A DNA stretch of 64,000 bases, taken from NCBI RefSeq assembly GCF_022370635.2, contig NZ_CP092362.2, positions 2,108,001-2,172,000 on the forward strand. The letters are read 5' to 3'. Positions 1-10,967 of the stretch are shown here, piece by piece. Origin of the DNA: Mycolicibacterium crocinum (GTDB lineage: Bacteria > Actinomycetota > Actinomycetes > Mycobacteriales > Mycobacteriaceae). The notes under the pieces were generated by a model. That model had not been told where the DNA came from. It saw only the letters and a list, made by a program, of their open reading frames with translations, and did no database searches. The number at the start of each line of letters is the position of its first letter. Positions within the stretch are counted from its first letter, which is position 1. A program made the position numbers and the translations under genes.

Positions 1-3121
<3,121 letters not shown>

Positions 3122-3216
3122 GTGCGTTCTGCACCGAACTCGACGTTCTGCAGACGGTTACTCGCACTTCTTCTGCGAATCGGCGGTTTCGGCGCGAAGA
3201 GAGGTGAGTGCGCGCC

Positions 3217-4662
3217 CTAGATCACCACGGCTGTCGACTCGGCGGTGGCTGAACCGGTGATGCTGCGCCAGGCCCGGCCGAGCAGTTCGATCGCTTCGGT
3301 CAACTCGTTTTCGGGCAGTGCGAAGGGGATTCGCACAAATCGCTCCAGCGTGCCATCGACACCGAAGCGCGGGCCGGGCGGCAACTCGACCCCCAGCCGG
3401 GACGCCGACGCGCACATCGCCGAACTCACCGGTGCGGGCAGTTGCACCCACAGCGACATCCCACCGGTGCCCGGTAGCGGGCGCCATTCCGGTAGGTGCT
3501 GCTCGAGCAGGTTGAGCAATAGCGTCCGTCGGCCCTTCAGGATTTCGCGGCGCTCGGGCAGGACGTCGTCGGCGCGAAGCGTGAGAAGCCTTGCGGCAGC
3601 GAGCTGTTCGATCACCGAGGTGCCGAGGTCGATGGAAGGTCGGATCGCGCGGATGGTGGCCAGCACACTCGGCTCGGCCCGGATCCACCCGATGCGCATC
3701 CCGCCCCAGAACGACTTCGACATCGATCCGATCGTGATCAGCAGGTCGGTGCGCGAGCTCATCGACGCCGCGACCGGTGGCGGCATCGGCGTATCCAGCC
3801 AGACGTCGGTGAGCGTTTCGTCGACGACTGTGCGCGTACGGGTCTCGGCGACGATGTCGCAAATTCGCTTGCGATCGGCAGGCGGCATCGAGAAACCTGT
3901 CGGATTATGGTTATCGGGCACGAAGTACGCCAGCGTCGGGGCGAGTTGACGAACGGCGGCGTGCACGGCGTCGAGTTCCCAACCCTCCCTTGTCATCGCG
4001 ACCGGCACGGGCCGGGCGCCGGCAGTCGCGATCGCACTGAGCGCCCCGTGATAGGTGGGCTGCTCGACGAGCACACGATCGCCCGGCTGCACGTAGGTCG
4101 CCAGGATCAGCGCGATCGCATGCTGCGCACCGCTGGTCACCATGATCTGATCGGGCGTGGTGGGCAGCCCTCTGGCGCAATAGCGTTCGGCGATCGTGGT
4201 GCGGAAGGTAAGCACCCCACGCATGTCGTGGCCGGTCTCGTGCAGATACGACGCGGCCTCCCGGGCTGCCTCGGTGAATGCCTCCTGCACGGCGCTGGCC
4301 GGGGCGGCGAGTGCGGCCGACGCCAGGTTGATCGTGGCCGGCGTATCGCTGGGCGCACTGATCGGGGTGTGGGGGAGAGCCACCGTGCTGCGGGCGCCGC
4401 GCCGGGCGTGCAGGTATCCACTCTCGTTGAGTTCGGTGTACGCCGCGGTGACGGTGGTCCGGGACACCCGCAGCACGTCGGCCAACGCCCGCTCGCTGGG
4501 CAGGCGCGACCCGACCGGCAATCGGCCGTCGACGATCAGCATCCGCAGCCCGTCGGCCAGCGCCTGGTAGGTCGGGCCACTCTTGCTGGAGGTACGCCAG
4601 TTGCCCAATTCCCGGACCAGAAGGTCCGGATCGAGGGTCCTGGCCGTCATCGTCATCGTCAT
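3217..4662 (-). CDS. MocR-family regulator (GntR HTH plus aminotransferase-like domain), YczR subgroup
   Basis: The protein has an N-terminal GntR winged helix (about residues 25-90; SRLPSERALADVLRVSRTTV) joined to a fold-type I aminotransferase domain (about 120-480). The segment SMSKSFWGGMRIGW contains the lysine that would bind PLP, and DNHNPTG precedes it. MocR proteins act as PLP-responsive regulators of neighbouring genes. It is divergent from a YczE-like membrane protein gene, the classic partner of the YczR subgroup. I choose the ATG at 4662 (MTMTMTART). An upstream in-frame ATG at 4701 would put the operator-like repeats inside the coding region. ATGs at 4656 and 4650 are also possible. 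Confidence 0.88.
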   Translation of the reverse strand: MTMTMTARTLDPDLLVRELGNWRTSSKSGPTYQALADGLRMLIVDGRLPVGSRLPSERALADVLRVSRTTVTAAYTELNESGYLHARRGARSTVALPHTPISAPSDTPATINLASAALAAPASAVQEAFTEAAREAASYLHETGHDMRGVLTFRTTIAERYCARGLPTTPDQIMVTSGAQHAIALILATYVQPGDRVLVEQPTYHGALSAIATAGARPVPVAMTREGWELDAVHAAVRQLAPTLAYFVPDNHNPTGFSMPPADRKRICDIVAETRTRTVVDETLTDVWLDTPMPPPVAASMSSRTDLLITIGSMSKSFWGGMRIGWIRAEPSVLATIRAIRPSIDLGTSVIEQLAAARLLTLRADDVLPERREILKGRRTLLLNLLEQHLPEWRPLPGTGGMSLWVQLPAPVSSAMCASASRLGVELPPGPRFGVDGTLERFVRIPFALPENELTEAIELLGRAWRSITGSATAESTAVVI

Positions 4663-4664
4663 TT

Positions 4665-4707
4665 GCAAGCCAGTATGGGCCAACTGGCTATTGAACGGCA
4701 AGCCAGT
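4665..4707. promoter_or_regulatory. candidate MocR/YczR operator repeats
   Basis: GCAAGCCAGT occurs twice as a direct repeat (4665-4674 and 4698-4707), spaced 33 bases apart, which is about three helical turns. An inverted copy of the core (ACTGGC, 4683-4688) lies between them. The array occupies the whole divergent gap between the MocR gene and the small gene before yczE. MocR regulators are known to bind such direct/inverted repeat sets, so this is a good candidate binding site. That it is bound is an inference. Confidence 0.6.
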
Positions 4708-4727
4708 GGCTCGAAAGGATGGTCCTC

Positions 4728-4895
4728 ATGAGTACATGGTTCTCCCGAGTGGCCTCTCGTCTCGCGACACTGCTGGACCCCGGTCACGGCCCCTGGAATC
4801 CCTCCTCGACCGGGTGGGACGACGTCGACGCCGACGCCCGCCGGATGCGCGCCGACCTCGACGCCCTGCGCGTGCGCTTCTCCGACCACCGGTGA
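4728..4895 (+). CDS. small hypothetical protein (55 aa) preceding yczE
   Basis: This short reading frame runs from ATG 4728 to TGA 4895. AAAGGA lies 8 bases upstream of the start (4714-4719) as a ribosome site. It reads MSTWFSRVASRLATLLDPG at the start and ends in a charged helix (DARRMRADLDALRVRF). The stop overlaps the GTG of yczE as GTGA, so the two are probably translationally coupled. It is the first gene after the MocR operator. I do not recognise a family; it has no obvious membrane segment. Confidence 0.6.
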   Translation: MSTWFSRVASRLATLLDPGHGPWNPSSTGWDDVDADARRMRADLDALRVRFSDHR

Positions 4896-5605
4896 GCGCG
4901 GCGCTGCGCGGAATCGCGCTGTTGACCGGCTTGGCCGGCTACGGCTTCTCGATGGCGATGATGGTGCGCGCCGGGCTCGGCCTCGATCCATGGGACGTGT
5001 TCCATCAGGGGCTGACCCGGCACACGCCCATGACCATCGGGGTGGCCTCGGCGGTGGTCGGCGTCGTCGTGCTGCTGGCGTGGATTCCGTTGCGGAACAA
5101 GCCCGGCATCGGCACCGTCGCCAACGTCATCGTGATCGCGGTGACCGTCGACGCCGGCCTGGCTGTCCTGACCGCACCTGAATCGGTGCCGGTTCGGATC
5201 GCGCTGATGCTGGGCGCGGTATTACTCAACGCCGTGTCGACCGTGCTGTACGTCGGTGCCGGCCTGGGCCCGGGCCCCCGCGACGGATTGATGACGGGAT
5301 TGGTTGCGCGGACCGGTGTTTCGGTACGGCTGGTGCGGACCGCGATCGAGGCCACCGTGTTGGGCGTGGGCTGGATGCTGGGCGGCAGCGTCGGTGTCGG
5401 GACCGTCATCTACGCCTTCGGTATCGGGCCGATGGTTCAGCTGGTGCTGCACCTGACACCGAAATCGGTCCTGGCCGCGAGCGGCTGGGCGAACATCCTC
5501 TCCAAGACCCGAAAGGGCAGCGACCCCAGGCGTGCGGACGCCGGCGAATACGGCACGATGGTGCAGTGCCCGATGCCGCCGACGAGGTCGACCCCGACCT
5601 GCTGA
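4892..5605 (+). CDS. YczE/YyaS/YitT-family integral membrane protein
   Basis: A hydrophobic protein of about 237 residues with roughly five membrane segments. It opens with LRGIALLTGLAGYGFSMAMMVRAGLGLDPWDVFHQGL and repeats a related motif later (VLYVGAGLGPGPRDGLMTGL); both are typical of the YczE family. The substrate is unknown for this family. The GTG start at 4892 overlaps the stop of the 55-aa gene. Pairing with a divergent MocR regulator is the known YczR-YczE arrangement, so regulation by that protein is likely. The 3' end overlaps the next gene by 40 bases. Confidence 0.85.
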   Translation: MSAALRGIALLTGLAGYGFSMAMMVRAGLGLDPWDVFHQGLTRHTPMTIGVASAVVGVVVLLAWIPLRNKPGIGTVANVIVIAVTVDAGLAVLTAPESVPVRIALMLGAVLLNAVSTVLYVGAGLGPGPRDGLMTGLVARTGVSVRLVRTAIEATVLGVGWMLGGSVGVGTVIYAFGIGPMVQLVLHLTPKSVLAASGWANILSKTRKGSDPRRADAGEYGTMVQCPMPPTRSTPTC

Positions 5606-6402
5606 TCGACTTCCGGAAAGTATCGCTGCGCCGCGGGGGCCGGGTCCTGGTCGGACCCATCACCTGGCAGGTCGAACTCGACGAACGCTGGGTGGTGATC
5701 GGGCCCAACGGGGCCGGTAAGACCTCGCTACTGCGCATCGCGGCCGCGATGGAACACCCGTCGTCGGGCACCGCTCATGTGCTCGGGGAGCGACTCGGCC
5801 GGACCGACATGGCGGAACTGCGCCAGCGAGTGGGGTTGAGCAGCGCGGCGCTGGCGCAACGGGTGCCCGACGATGAACTGGTCCGCGATCTGGTCGTCTC
5901 CGCCGGCTACGCCGTGCTGGGCCGGTGGCGGGAGGACTACGAGGACGTCGACTACGCCCGGGCCGTCGACACCTTGGAGAGCGTCGGCGCCGAACACCTG
6001 GCCGACCGCACGTACGGGACCCTGTCGGAAGGCGAACGCAAACGCGTCCTCATCGCCCGGTCGTTGATGACCGATCCCGAACTGCTCCTGCTCGACGAAC
6101 CCGCGGCCGGACTGGACCTCGGCGGCCGGGAGGAACTGGTCGCCCGGCTGGCCGATCTGGCCGCCGACCCCGACGCGCCGGCGCTGGTGCTGGTGACCCA
6201 CCACGTCGAGGAGATCCCGCCGGGCTTCAGCCACTGCCTGATCCTGTCCGAGGGTCAGGTGGTCGCCGGTGGACTGCTGCGTGACACGCTGACAGCCGAG
6301 AATCTGTCCACCGCGTTCGGGCAATCGATCGCGCTGGATGTCATCGACGGCCGTTACTTCGCCCGGCGGGTGCGGAGTCGCGCCGCCCACAGGAGGCGCT
6401 GA
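5566..6402 (+). CDS. ABC transporter ATP-binding protein (Rv3041c-like)
   Basis: A single ABC nucleotide-binding domain of 278 residues: Walker A GPNGAGKTS near residue 46, signature LSEGERKRV, Walker B LLLLDEPAAGLD and the switch His in VTHHVEE. No membrane subunit with obvious ABC features is adjacent, so the transported substrate is unknown; the YczE-like protein upstream is not a known ABC permease. The GTG start at 5566 lies inside the end of yczE, and the stop overlaps the next ATG (TGATG), showing a compact operon. The same gene precedes the NUDIX gene in M. tuberculosis. Confidence 0.9.
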   Translation: MPDAADEVDPDLLIDFRKVSLRRGGRVLVGPITWQVELDERWVVIGPNGAGKTSLLRIAAAMEHPSSGTAHVLGERLGRTDMAELRQRVGLSSAALAQRVPDDELVRDLVVSAGYAVLGRWREDYEDVDYARAVDTLESVGAEHLADRTYGTLSEGERKRVLIARSLMTDPELLLLDEPAAGLDLGGREELVARLADLAADPDAPALVLVTHHVEEIPPGFSHCLILSEGQVVAGGLLRDTLTAENLSTAFGQSIALDVIDGRYFARRVRSRAAHRRR

Positions 6403-7226
6403 TGAGCGACAAACCCGAACCGCTGCCGGTCCGTCCGGCGGCCACGGTCATGTTGATCCGCGACACGCCACAGGACGGTGTCGAGGTCTTTCTCATGCGC
6501 CGGCACCGGGCGATGGAGTTCGCCGGCGGCGTCATGGTGTTTCCCGGCGGCGGGGTCGACGACCGCGACCGCAACTCCGACATCGCCTGGTACGGCCCCG
6601 GGCCGGACTGGTGGGCACAGCGCTTCGGCATCGACGAGGACCTCGCCGAAGCACTGGTGTGCGCGGCAGCCCGCGAGACGTTCGAGGAATCCGGGGTGCT
6701 GTTCGCCGGACCGGCCGACGATCCGGACGGCATCGTCGCCGACGCCTCGGTCTACCGCGAGGCACGCGGCGCCTTGGTCGATCGCAGCCTGTCGTTCTCG
6801 GAATTCCTGCGCCGGGAGAGCCTGGTGCTGCGCGCCGACCTGCTGCGGCCGTGGGCCAACTGGGTGACCCCTGAAGAAGAGCGCACCCGCCGCTACGACA
6901 CGTACTTCTTCGTCGGTGCCCTGCCGGAAGGCCAGCGGGCCGACGGCCAGAACACCGAATCCGAGCACGCCGCGTGGACCAGCCCCGAGGATGCGCTCGA
7001 GGACTTCGCCGAAGCGCGGTCCTTCCTGTTGCCGCCGACCTGGACGCAGCTGGACTCGCTGGCCGGGCGCACCGTCGACGAGGTGCTGAGCCTGGAGCGC
7101 CAGATTGTGGTCGTGCAGCCCAATCTTGCTGTGCGCGAAGGCAACTGGGAGATCGAGTTCTTCAACAGCGACCGCTACAACGAGGCCCGCAACCGCCGCG
7201 CGCCGCAGGGCTACGGCGGCGACTGA
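6402..7226 (+). CDS. NUDIX hydrolase with split NUDIX box (Rv3040c-like)
   Basis: A 274-residue NUDIX protein. The catalytic helix [11 protein letters not shown] is at about residues 91-101, but the glycine-rich start of the box ([11 protein letters not shown], 46-56) is about 40 residues upstream, so the box is interrupted by an insertion. Such splitting is known in the NUDT19-like branch that cleaves CoA and acyl-CoA diphosphates. Hydrolysis of a CoA-type nucleotide is therefore plausible here and fits the following enoyl-CoA hydratase gene, but the substrate is an inference. It overlaps the ABC gene stop by one base, and echA17 starts one base after its stop. Confidence 0.88.
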   Translation: MSDKPEPLPVRPAATVMLIRDTPQDGVEVFLMRRHRAMEFAGGVMVFPGGGVDDRDRNSDIAWYGPGPDWWAQRFGIDEDLAEALVCAAARETFEESGVLFAGPADDPDGIVADASVYREARGALVDRSLSFSEFLRRESLVLRADLLRPWANWVTPEEERTRRYDTYFFVGALPEGQRADGQNTESEHAAWTSPEDALEDFAEARSFLLPPTWTQLDSLAGRTVDEVLSLERQIVVVQPNLAVREGNWEIEFFNSDRYNEARNRRAPQGYGGD

Positions 7227-7227
7227 G

Positions 7228-7941
7228 GTGCGCGAGTTCGCCCATGTGCACGTCGGTGAGCAGCACCCCGGGGTCGGGGTGCTGCTGGTGTCGCGGCCGC
7301 CGACCAATGCGCTGACCAGGCAGACCTACCGGGAGCTCATCGATGCGGCCGCCGAGGTGGGCGAGCGCGCCGACATCGCGACGGTGATCCTGTTCGGCGG
7401 GCACGAAATCTTCTGCGCCGGAGACGACGTTCCCGAACTGCGCACGCTCAACCAAGGGGAAGCCGAGGCCGCTGACCGGTTGCGCCGCGACGCCCTCGAT
7501 GCGGTGGCGGCGATCCCGAAGCCGACGGTCGCGGCGATCACCGGCTACGCGCTGGGGACTGGCCTGAGCCTGGCGCTGGCCGCCGATTGGCGGGTCAGCG
7601 GTGACAACGTGAAGCTGGGCGCCACCGAAATCCTGGCCGGCCTGGTTCCCGGTGGCGGCGGGGGCGAACGGCTGGCCCGCGCGATTGGTTCGGCCCGCGC
7701 GAAGGACCTGGCGTTCAGCGGCCGCTTCGTCGATGCCAAGGAGGCGCTGGCGATCGGACTGATCGACGAGATGGTGGCGCCTGACCACGTCTTCGACGGT
7801 GCCGCAGCGTGGGCGAGCCGCTTCGTCGACGCGCCGCCGAGCGCGCTCGCCGGTGCCAAGGCGCTGATCGACGGCCGCCTCGATGCCGGTGAGCAGGCGC
7901 AACGCTACGGCGAGGTCTTCGCCGCCGGCGATTCCAGTTAG
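7228..7941 (+). CDS. echA17: enoyl-CoA hydratase/isomerase family protein EchA17
   Basis: A crotonase-fold protein of 237 residues. The oxyanion-hole strands are visible ([10 protein letters not shown] and [14 protein letters not shown]). Of the two catalytic glutamates of classic hydratases, the second is present (Glu134 in GATEILAG), but the position of the first is Ser114 (GTGLSLAL where GGGCELA is usual). Activity may therefore be isomerase-like or otherwise altered. The GTG start at 7228 follows the NUDIX stop by one base, and position and order match M. tuberculosis Rv3039c. The stop codon TAG is also part of the -10 box for the next gene. Confidence 0.88.
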   Translation: MREFAHVHVGEQHPGVGVLLVSRPPTNALTRQTYRELIDAAAEVGERADIATVILFGGHEIFCAGDDVPELRTLNQGEAEAADRLRRDALDAVAAIPKPTVAAITGYALGTGLSLALAADWRVSGDNVKLGATEILAGLVPGGGGGERLARAIGSARAKDLAFSGRFVDAKEALAIGLIDEMVAPDHVFDGAAAWASRFVDAPPSALAGAKALIDGRLDAGEQAQRYGEVFAAGDSS

Positions 7942-7944
7942 GCT
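7939..7944 (+). promoter_or_regulatory. -10 box of a probable leaderless promoter (methyltransferase gene)
   Basis: TAGGCT matches the mycobacterial TANNNT -10 consensus and overlaps the echA17 stop codon. Six bases separate it from the ATG at 7951, so transcription would begin at the start codon. Confidence 0.5.
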
Positions 7945-7950
7945 GCCCTG

Positions 7951-8919
7951 ATGACCACGATCGACCCGGCCCCCCAGCCGCACGCCACTGCGGAACAAGT
8001 CGAGGCCGCGCTCAAGGACAGCAAGCTCGCCCAGATCCTGTACCACGACTGGGAAGCCGAGAGCTACGACGACAAATGGTCGATCTCCTACGACAAGCGC
8101 TGCGTGGACTACGCCCGCAACCTCTTCGACGCCACCGTGCCGCCTGAGGAGCTGCGCGAGCTGCCCTACGACCGTGCGTTGGAGCTGGGCTGCGGCAGCG
8201 GCTTCTTCCTGCTCAACCTGATCCAGGCCGGGGTGGCCCGGCGTGGCTCGGTGACAGACCTGTCGCCGGGCATGGTCAAGGTCGCCACCCGCAACGGCGA
8301 GAACCTCGGCCTGGACATCGACGGCCGGGTCGCCGACGCCGAAGGCGTGCCCTACGAGGACGACACCTTTGACCTGGTCGTCGGTCACGCCGTCCTGCAC
8401 CACATTCCGGACGTGGAGAAGTCGCTGCGCGAGGTCGTGCGGGTGCTCAAGCCCGGCGGGCGGTTCGTGTTCGCCGGGGAACCTACCAGCGTCGGCAACA
8501 CCTACGCGCGGTCGCTGTCGACGCTGACGTGGCGGGTCGCCACCAACGCCACCAAGTTGCCCGGCCTGCAGGGCTGGCGTCGGCCGCAAGCCGAGCTCGA
8601 CGAGTCGTCGCGCGCCGCGGCGCTGGAGGCTGTCGTCGATCTGCACACCTTCGACCCCGAGGACCTCGAGCGGATGGCCCGCAGTGCCGGCGCCGTCGAC
8701 GTGTCGACGTCGACCACCGAGTTCACCGCCGCGATGCTCGGCTGGCCGCTGCGCACCTTCGAGGCCGCGGTGCCGCCCGGCAAGCTGGGCTGGGGCTATG
8801 CCAAGTTCGCGTTCAACAGTTGGATCGGTCTGAGCTGGGTGGACGACAACATTTGGCGCCGCGTGGTGCCCAAGGGCTGGTACTACAACGTGATGATCAC
8901 CGGGGTCAAGCCGTCCTGA
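7951..8919 (+). CDS. SAM-dependent methyltransferase (Rv3038c-like)
   Basis: A class I methyltransferase of 322 residues. Motif I is ALELGCGSGFFLLNL at about residues 75-89, followed by SDLSPGMV-type motif II, and LVVGHAVLHHIPD with VLKPGGRFVFAGEP as the post motifs. The substrate is not known. It lies in the conserved block next to the MGLP genes, but a role there is not shown. The 3' end abuts or overlaps the next methyltransferase gene. Confidence 0.9.
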   Translation: MTTIDPAPQPHATAEQVEAALKDSKLAQILYHDWEAESYDDKWSISYDKRCVDYARNLFDATVPPEELRELPYDRALELGCGSGFFLLNLIQAGVARRGSVTDLSPGMVKVATRNGENLGLDIDGRVADAEGVPYEDDTFDLVVGHAVLHHIPDVEKSLREVVRVLKPGGRFVFAGEPTSVGNTYARSLSTLTWRVATNATKLPGLQGWRRPQAELDESSRAAALEAVVDLHTFDPEDLERMARSAGAVDVSTSTTEFTAAMLGWPLRTFEAAVPPGKLGWGYAKFAFNSWIGLSWVDDNIWRRVVPKGWYYNVMITGVKPS

Positions 8920-10097
8920 CCTTCGGGCGCGACGACGTCACCTACCTCTCCAGTGGCGCCGGTGTGGCGGCGTTGGCCGAGGTCGCCGATTACCGGCTGA
9001 CCGATGCCACCCGGCTCGCCGACGTCGCCGCGATCCGTAAGCGGTTCGGCGAGCGCGGCACCGCACTGATCGAGACGACGCTGTTGCGCCGCAAGGCCGT
9101 CGCCAAACTCGGGGACCTGGCGGACGTGTCGCAATGGCTGTTCACCGACGATGCGCTGCAGCAGGCTACGGCTGAGCCGGTGGCCCGGCACCGTGCCGCC
9201 CGGCTGGCCGGCGCGGTGGTGCACGACGCGACGTGTTCGATCGGCACCGAGCTGGCCGCGCTGCGCTCCACGGCGGCGATGCTCGTCGGTAGCGACATCG
9301 ACGAGGTGCGCCTGGCGATGGCCCACCACAACGTGCCCGATGTGCCGCTGTGCCGCGCCGACGCGCTGCGTCCGGTCAGCCGCAACGCCGTGGTGCTGCT
9401 CGATCCGGCGCGCCGGTCCGGCGGCCGGCGTCGCTTCGACCCGCGCGACTACGTGCCGCCGCTGGATGCCTTGCTCGACACCTACCGCGACCGCGCCACG
9501 GTTGTAAAGTGCGCGCCCGGAATCGATTTCGACGCCGTTCGGCAGCTGGGTTTCGACGGTGAGATCGAGGTGACATCGGCAGGCGGTTCGGTGCGGGAGG
9601 CATGTCTGTGGTCGCCCGCGCTGGCCACCCCGGCGGTGCGCCGCCGGGCCTGCGTTCTCGACCGCGACGAGGTGGTCACCGACGCCGATCCCGACGACTG
9701 CCCGACCCGCCCGGCCGGACGCTGGATCGTCGACCCCGACGGGGCGATCGTCCGCGCCGGGCTGGTCCGTCACTACGCCGCCCGGCACGGGCTCTGGCAG
9801 CTCGATCCGGAGATCGCTTACCTCAGCGGAGATCACGTGCCTGCCGGGGTGCGCGGCTTCGAAGTGCTCGACGAGCTGCCGCTGCGCGAAAAGGTATTGC
9901 GCCAAGCACTCTCACAGCGCGATTGTGGGCAGCTGGAGATCCTGGTGCGCGGCGTCGACATCGACCCCGACGCATTGCGGCGGCGATTGCGACCGTCCGG
10001 CCGGACGGCATTGTCGCTGGTGATCACCCGGATCGGCACGGGCGCGGGGGAGCGTGCTGCGGTGTTCCTGTGCAGAGCATCGGCCGCACTCACGTAG
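8916..10097 (+). CDS. methyltransferase-fold protein with THUMP-like C-terminus (Rv3037c-like)
   Basis: About 393 residues. The coding part clearly begins near LTFGRDDVTYLSSGAG. A Rossmann motif (VVHDATCSIGTELAAL) and VVLLDPARR suggest a class I SAM methyltransferase core, and the last 80 residues (LEILVRGVDIDPDALRR...) resemble the THUMP-like domain. In M. tuberculosis the equivalent gene has been proposed as an MGLP-cluster methyltransferase. No ATG, GTG or TTG lies at the expected start. A CTG at 8916 overlapping the upstream stop fits best, TTGs at 8853 and 8820 are the nearest upstream options, and an internal GTG at 8964 is also possible. The start is uncertain. Confidence 0.8.
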   Translation: MTFGRDDVTYLSSGAGVAALAEVADYRLTDATRLADVAAIRKRFGERGTALIETTLLRRKAVAKLGDLADVSQWLFTDDALQQATAEPVARHRAARLAGAVVHDATCSIGTELAALRSTAAMLVGSDIDEVRLAMAHHNVPDVPLCRADALRPVSRNAVVLLDPARRSGGRRRFDPRDYVPPLDALLDTYRDRATVVKCAPGIDFDAVRQLGFDGEIEVTSAGGSVREACLWSPALATPAVRRRACVLDRDEVVTDADPDDCPTRPAGRWIVDPDGAIVRAGLVRHYAARHGLWQLDPEIAYLSGDHVPAGVRGFEVLDELPLREKVLRQALSQRDCGQLEILVRGVDIDPDALRRRLRPSGRTALSLVITRIGTGAGERAAVFLCRASAALT

Positions 10098-10103
10098 CGC
10101 GGG

Positions 10104-10109
10104 TACGCT
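10104..10109 (+). promoter_or_regulatory. candidate -10 box for the secreted RsiV-like protein
   Basis: TACGCT fits TANNNT and predicts a leader of about 45 bases with a GAGGAC ribosome site before the ATG at 10160. A second match, TACGGT, lies at 10123-10128. Confidence 0.35.
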
Positions 10110-10159
10110 GGCGGCCAACGGCTACGGTGCCGTCTTCACAGCGCGAGGACGATCGACAC

Positions 10160-10855
10160 ATGCGCATTCTGCCCCTGACCGCATTGCTGGCCGCGGCTGT
10201 TCTGCTCGGCGAGCAAACCATCGGGGTGTCCGCCGCCGCGACCGACTGTGCGGCCATGGGCGGGACTCCCGAAGCCGACAACATCTGCCACGTGCATGCC
10301 GCCGATTCCGGCTACACCATGGACTTGCGGTTCCCGACCAACTACGCCGACGAGCAGGCGGTCCTGGACTATCTGACGCAGAACCGCGACGGCTTCACCA
10401 ACGTCGCGCAGACCCCCGCCGTGCGGAACGTGGCCTACGAAATGGACGTCACGACACAATCATTCACCTCGGGACCGCCCACCGGCGGCACTCAGAGCGT
10501 GGTGCTCAAACTGTTCCAGGATGTCGGCGGCGCTCACCCGACCACCTGGTACAAGGCGTTCAACTACGATGTCGCGCACCGTAAGCCGGTCGCCTTCGAC
10601 ACGCTCTTCCCGCCGGATGCCAAGGCCGTCAACGCAATATTCCCGGTCGTGCAACGCGAATTGGAGCGCCAGACCGGTCTCACCGGGGCGATCGCCACCA
10701 GCGACGGGCTGGACCCGTCGCACTACCAGAACTTCGCCATCACCGACGACGCGGTGATCTTCTTCTTCGGCCAGGGTGAGCTGCTGCCGTCGGATGCCGG
10801 AGCAACCTCGGCATCGGTGCCGCGGAGTGCGTTGCCACCGCTGCAGCTGAGCTAG
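10160..10855 (+). CDS. secreted RsiV/DUF3298-domain protein (TB22.2-like, Rv3036c)
   Basis: A 231-residue exported protein with an N-terminal signal peptide (MRILPLTALLAAAVLLGEQ... cut near SAAA). The mature part carries a DUF3298/RsiV-like fold: paired strands and the FDTLFPPDAKAVNAIFPVVQREL helix, ending in FAITDDAVIFFFGQGELLP. The M. tuberculosis homologue TB22.2 has been described as a cell-wall esterase. I see no classical serine-hydrolase GXSXG motif, so I leave the function open. The gene ends convergently with the lipoprotein gene. Confidence 0.85.
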   Translation: MRILPLTALLAAAVLLGEQTIGVSAAATDCAAMGGTPEADNICHVHAADSGYTMDLRFPTNYADEQAVLDYLTQNRDGFTNVAQTPAVRNVAYEMDVTTQSFTSGPPTGGTQSVVLKLFQDVGGAHPTTWYKAFNYDVAHRKPVAFDTLFPPDAKAVNAIFPVVQRELERQTGLTGAIATSDGLDPSHYQNFAITDDAVIFFFGQGELLPSDAGATSASVPRSALPPLQLS

Positions 10856-10967
10856 GAACTCGCCGAGCCTGTAACTGGCGAGCAAAAATTCGAGTAACCA
10901 TGTCGATAACCGCAGGCTCGCGGCGCTTTCGGGTGGGCGGGCCGATGGGCGGTGTGCCGATTCGCCG
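10856..10967. terminator. convergent intergenic region with nested inverted repeats
   Basis: Between two genes that end towards each other. CTCGCC/GGCGAG (10859-10864 with 10877-10882) and CGAGCCTG/CAGGCTCG (10864-10871 with 10913-10920) can form alternative hairpins. There is no strong U-tract, so a terminator role for either strand is only a suggestion. Confidence 0.3.

Noticed and set aside
3122..3216. Repeated GTTCTGCA (near 3124 and 3146) between serB2 and the MocR gene
   Set aside because: Only two short copies and no stable hairpin with a U-tract; not enough to call a terminator or repeat family.
4662..4701. Longer start of the MocR regulator at ATG 4701
   Set aside because: It would place the direct-repeat operator inside the gene; the downstream MTMTMT start is more usual.
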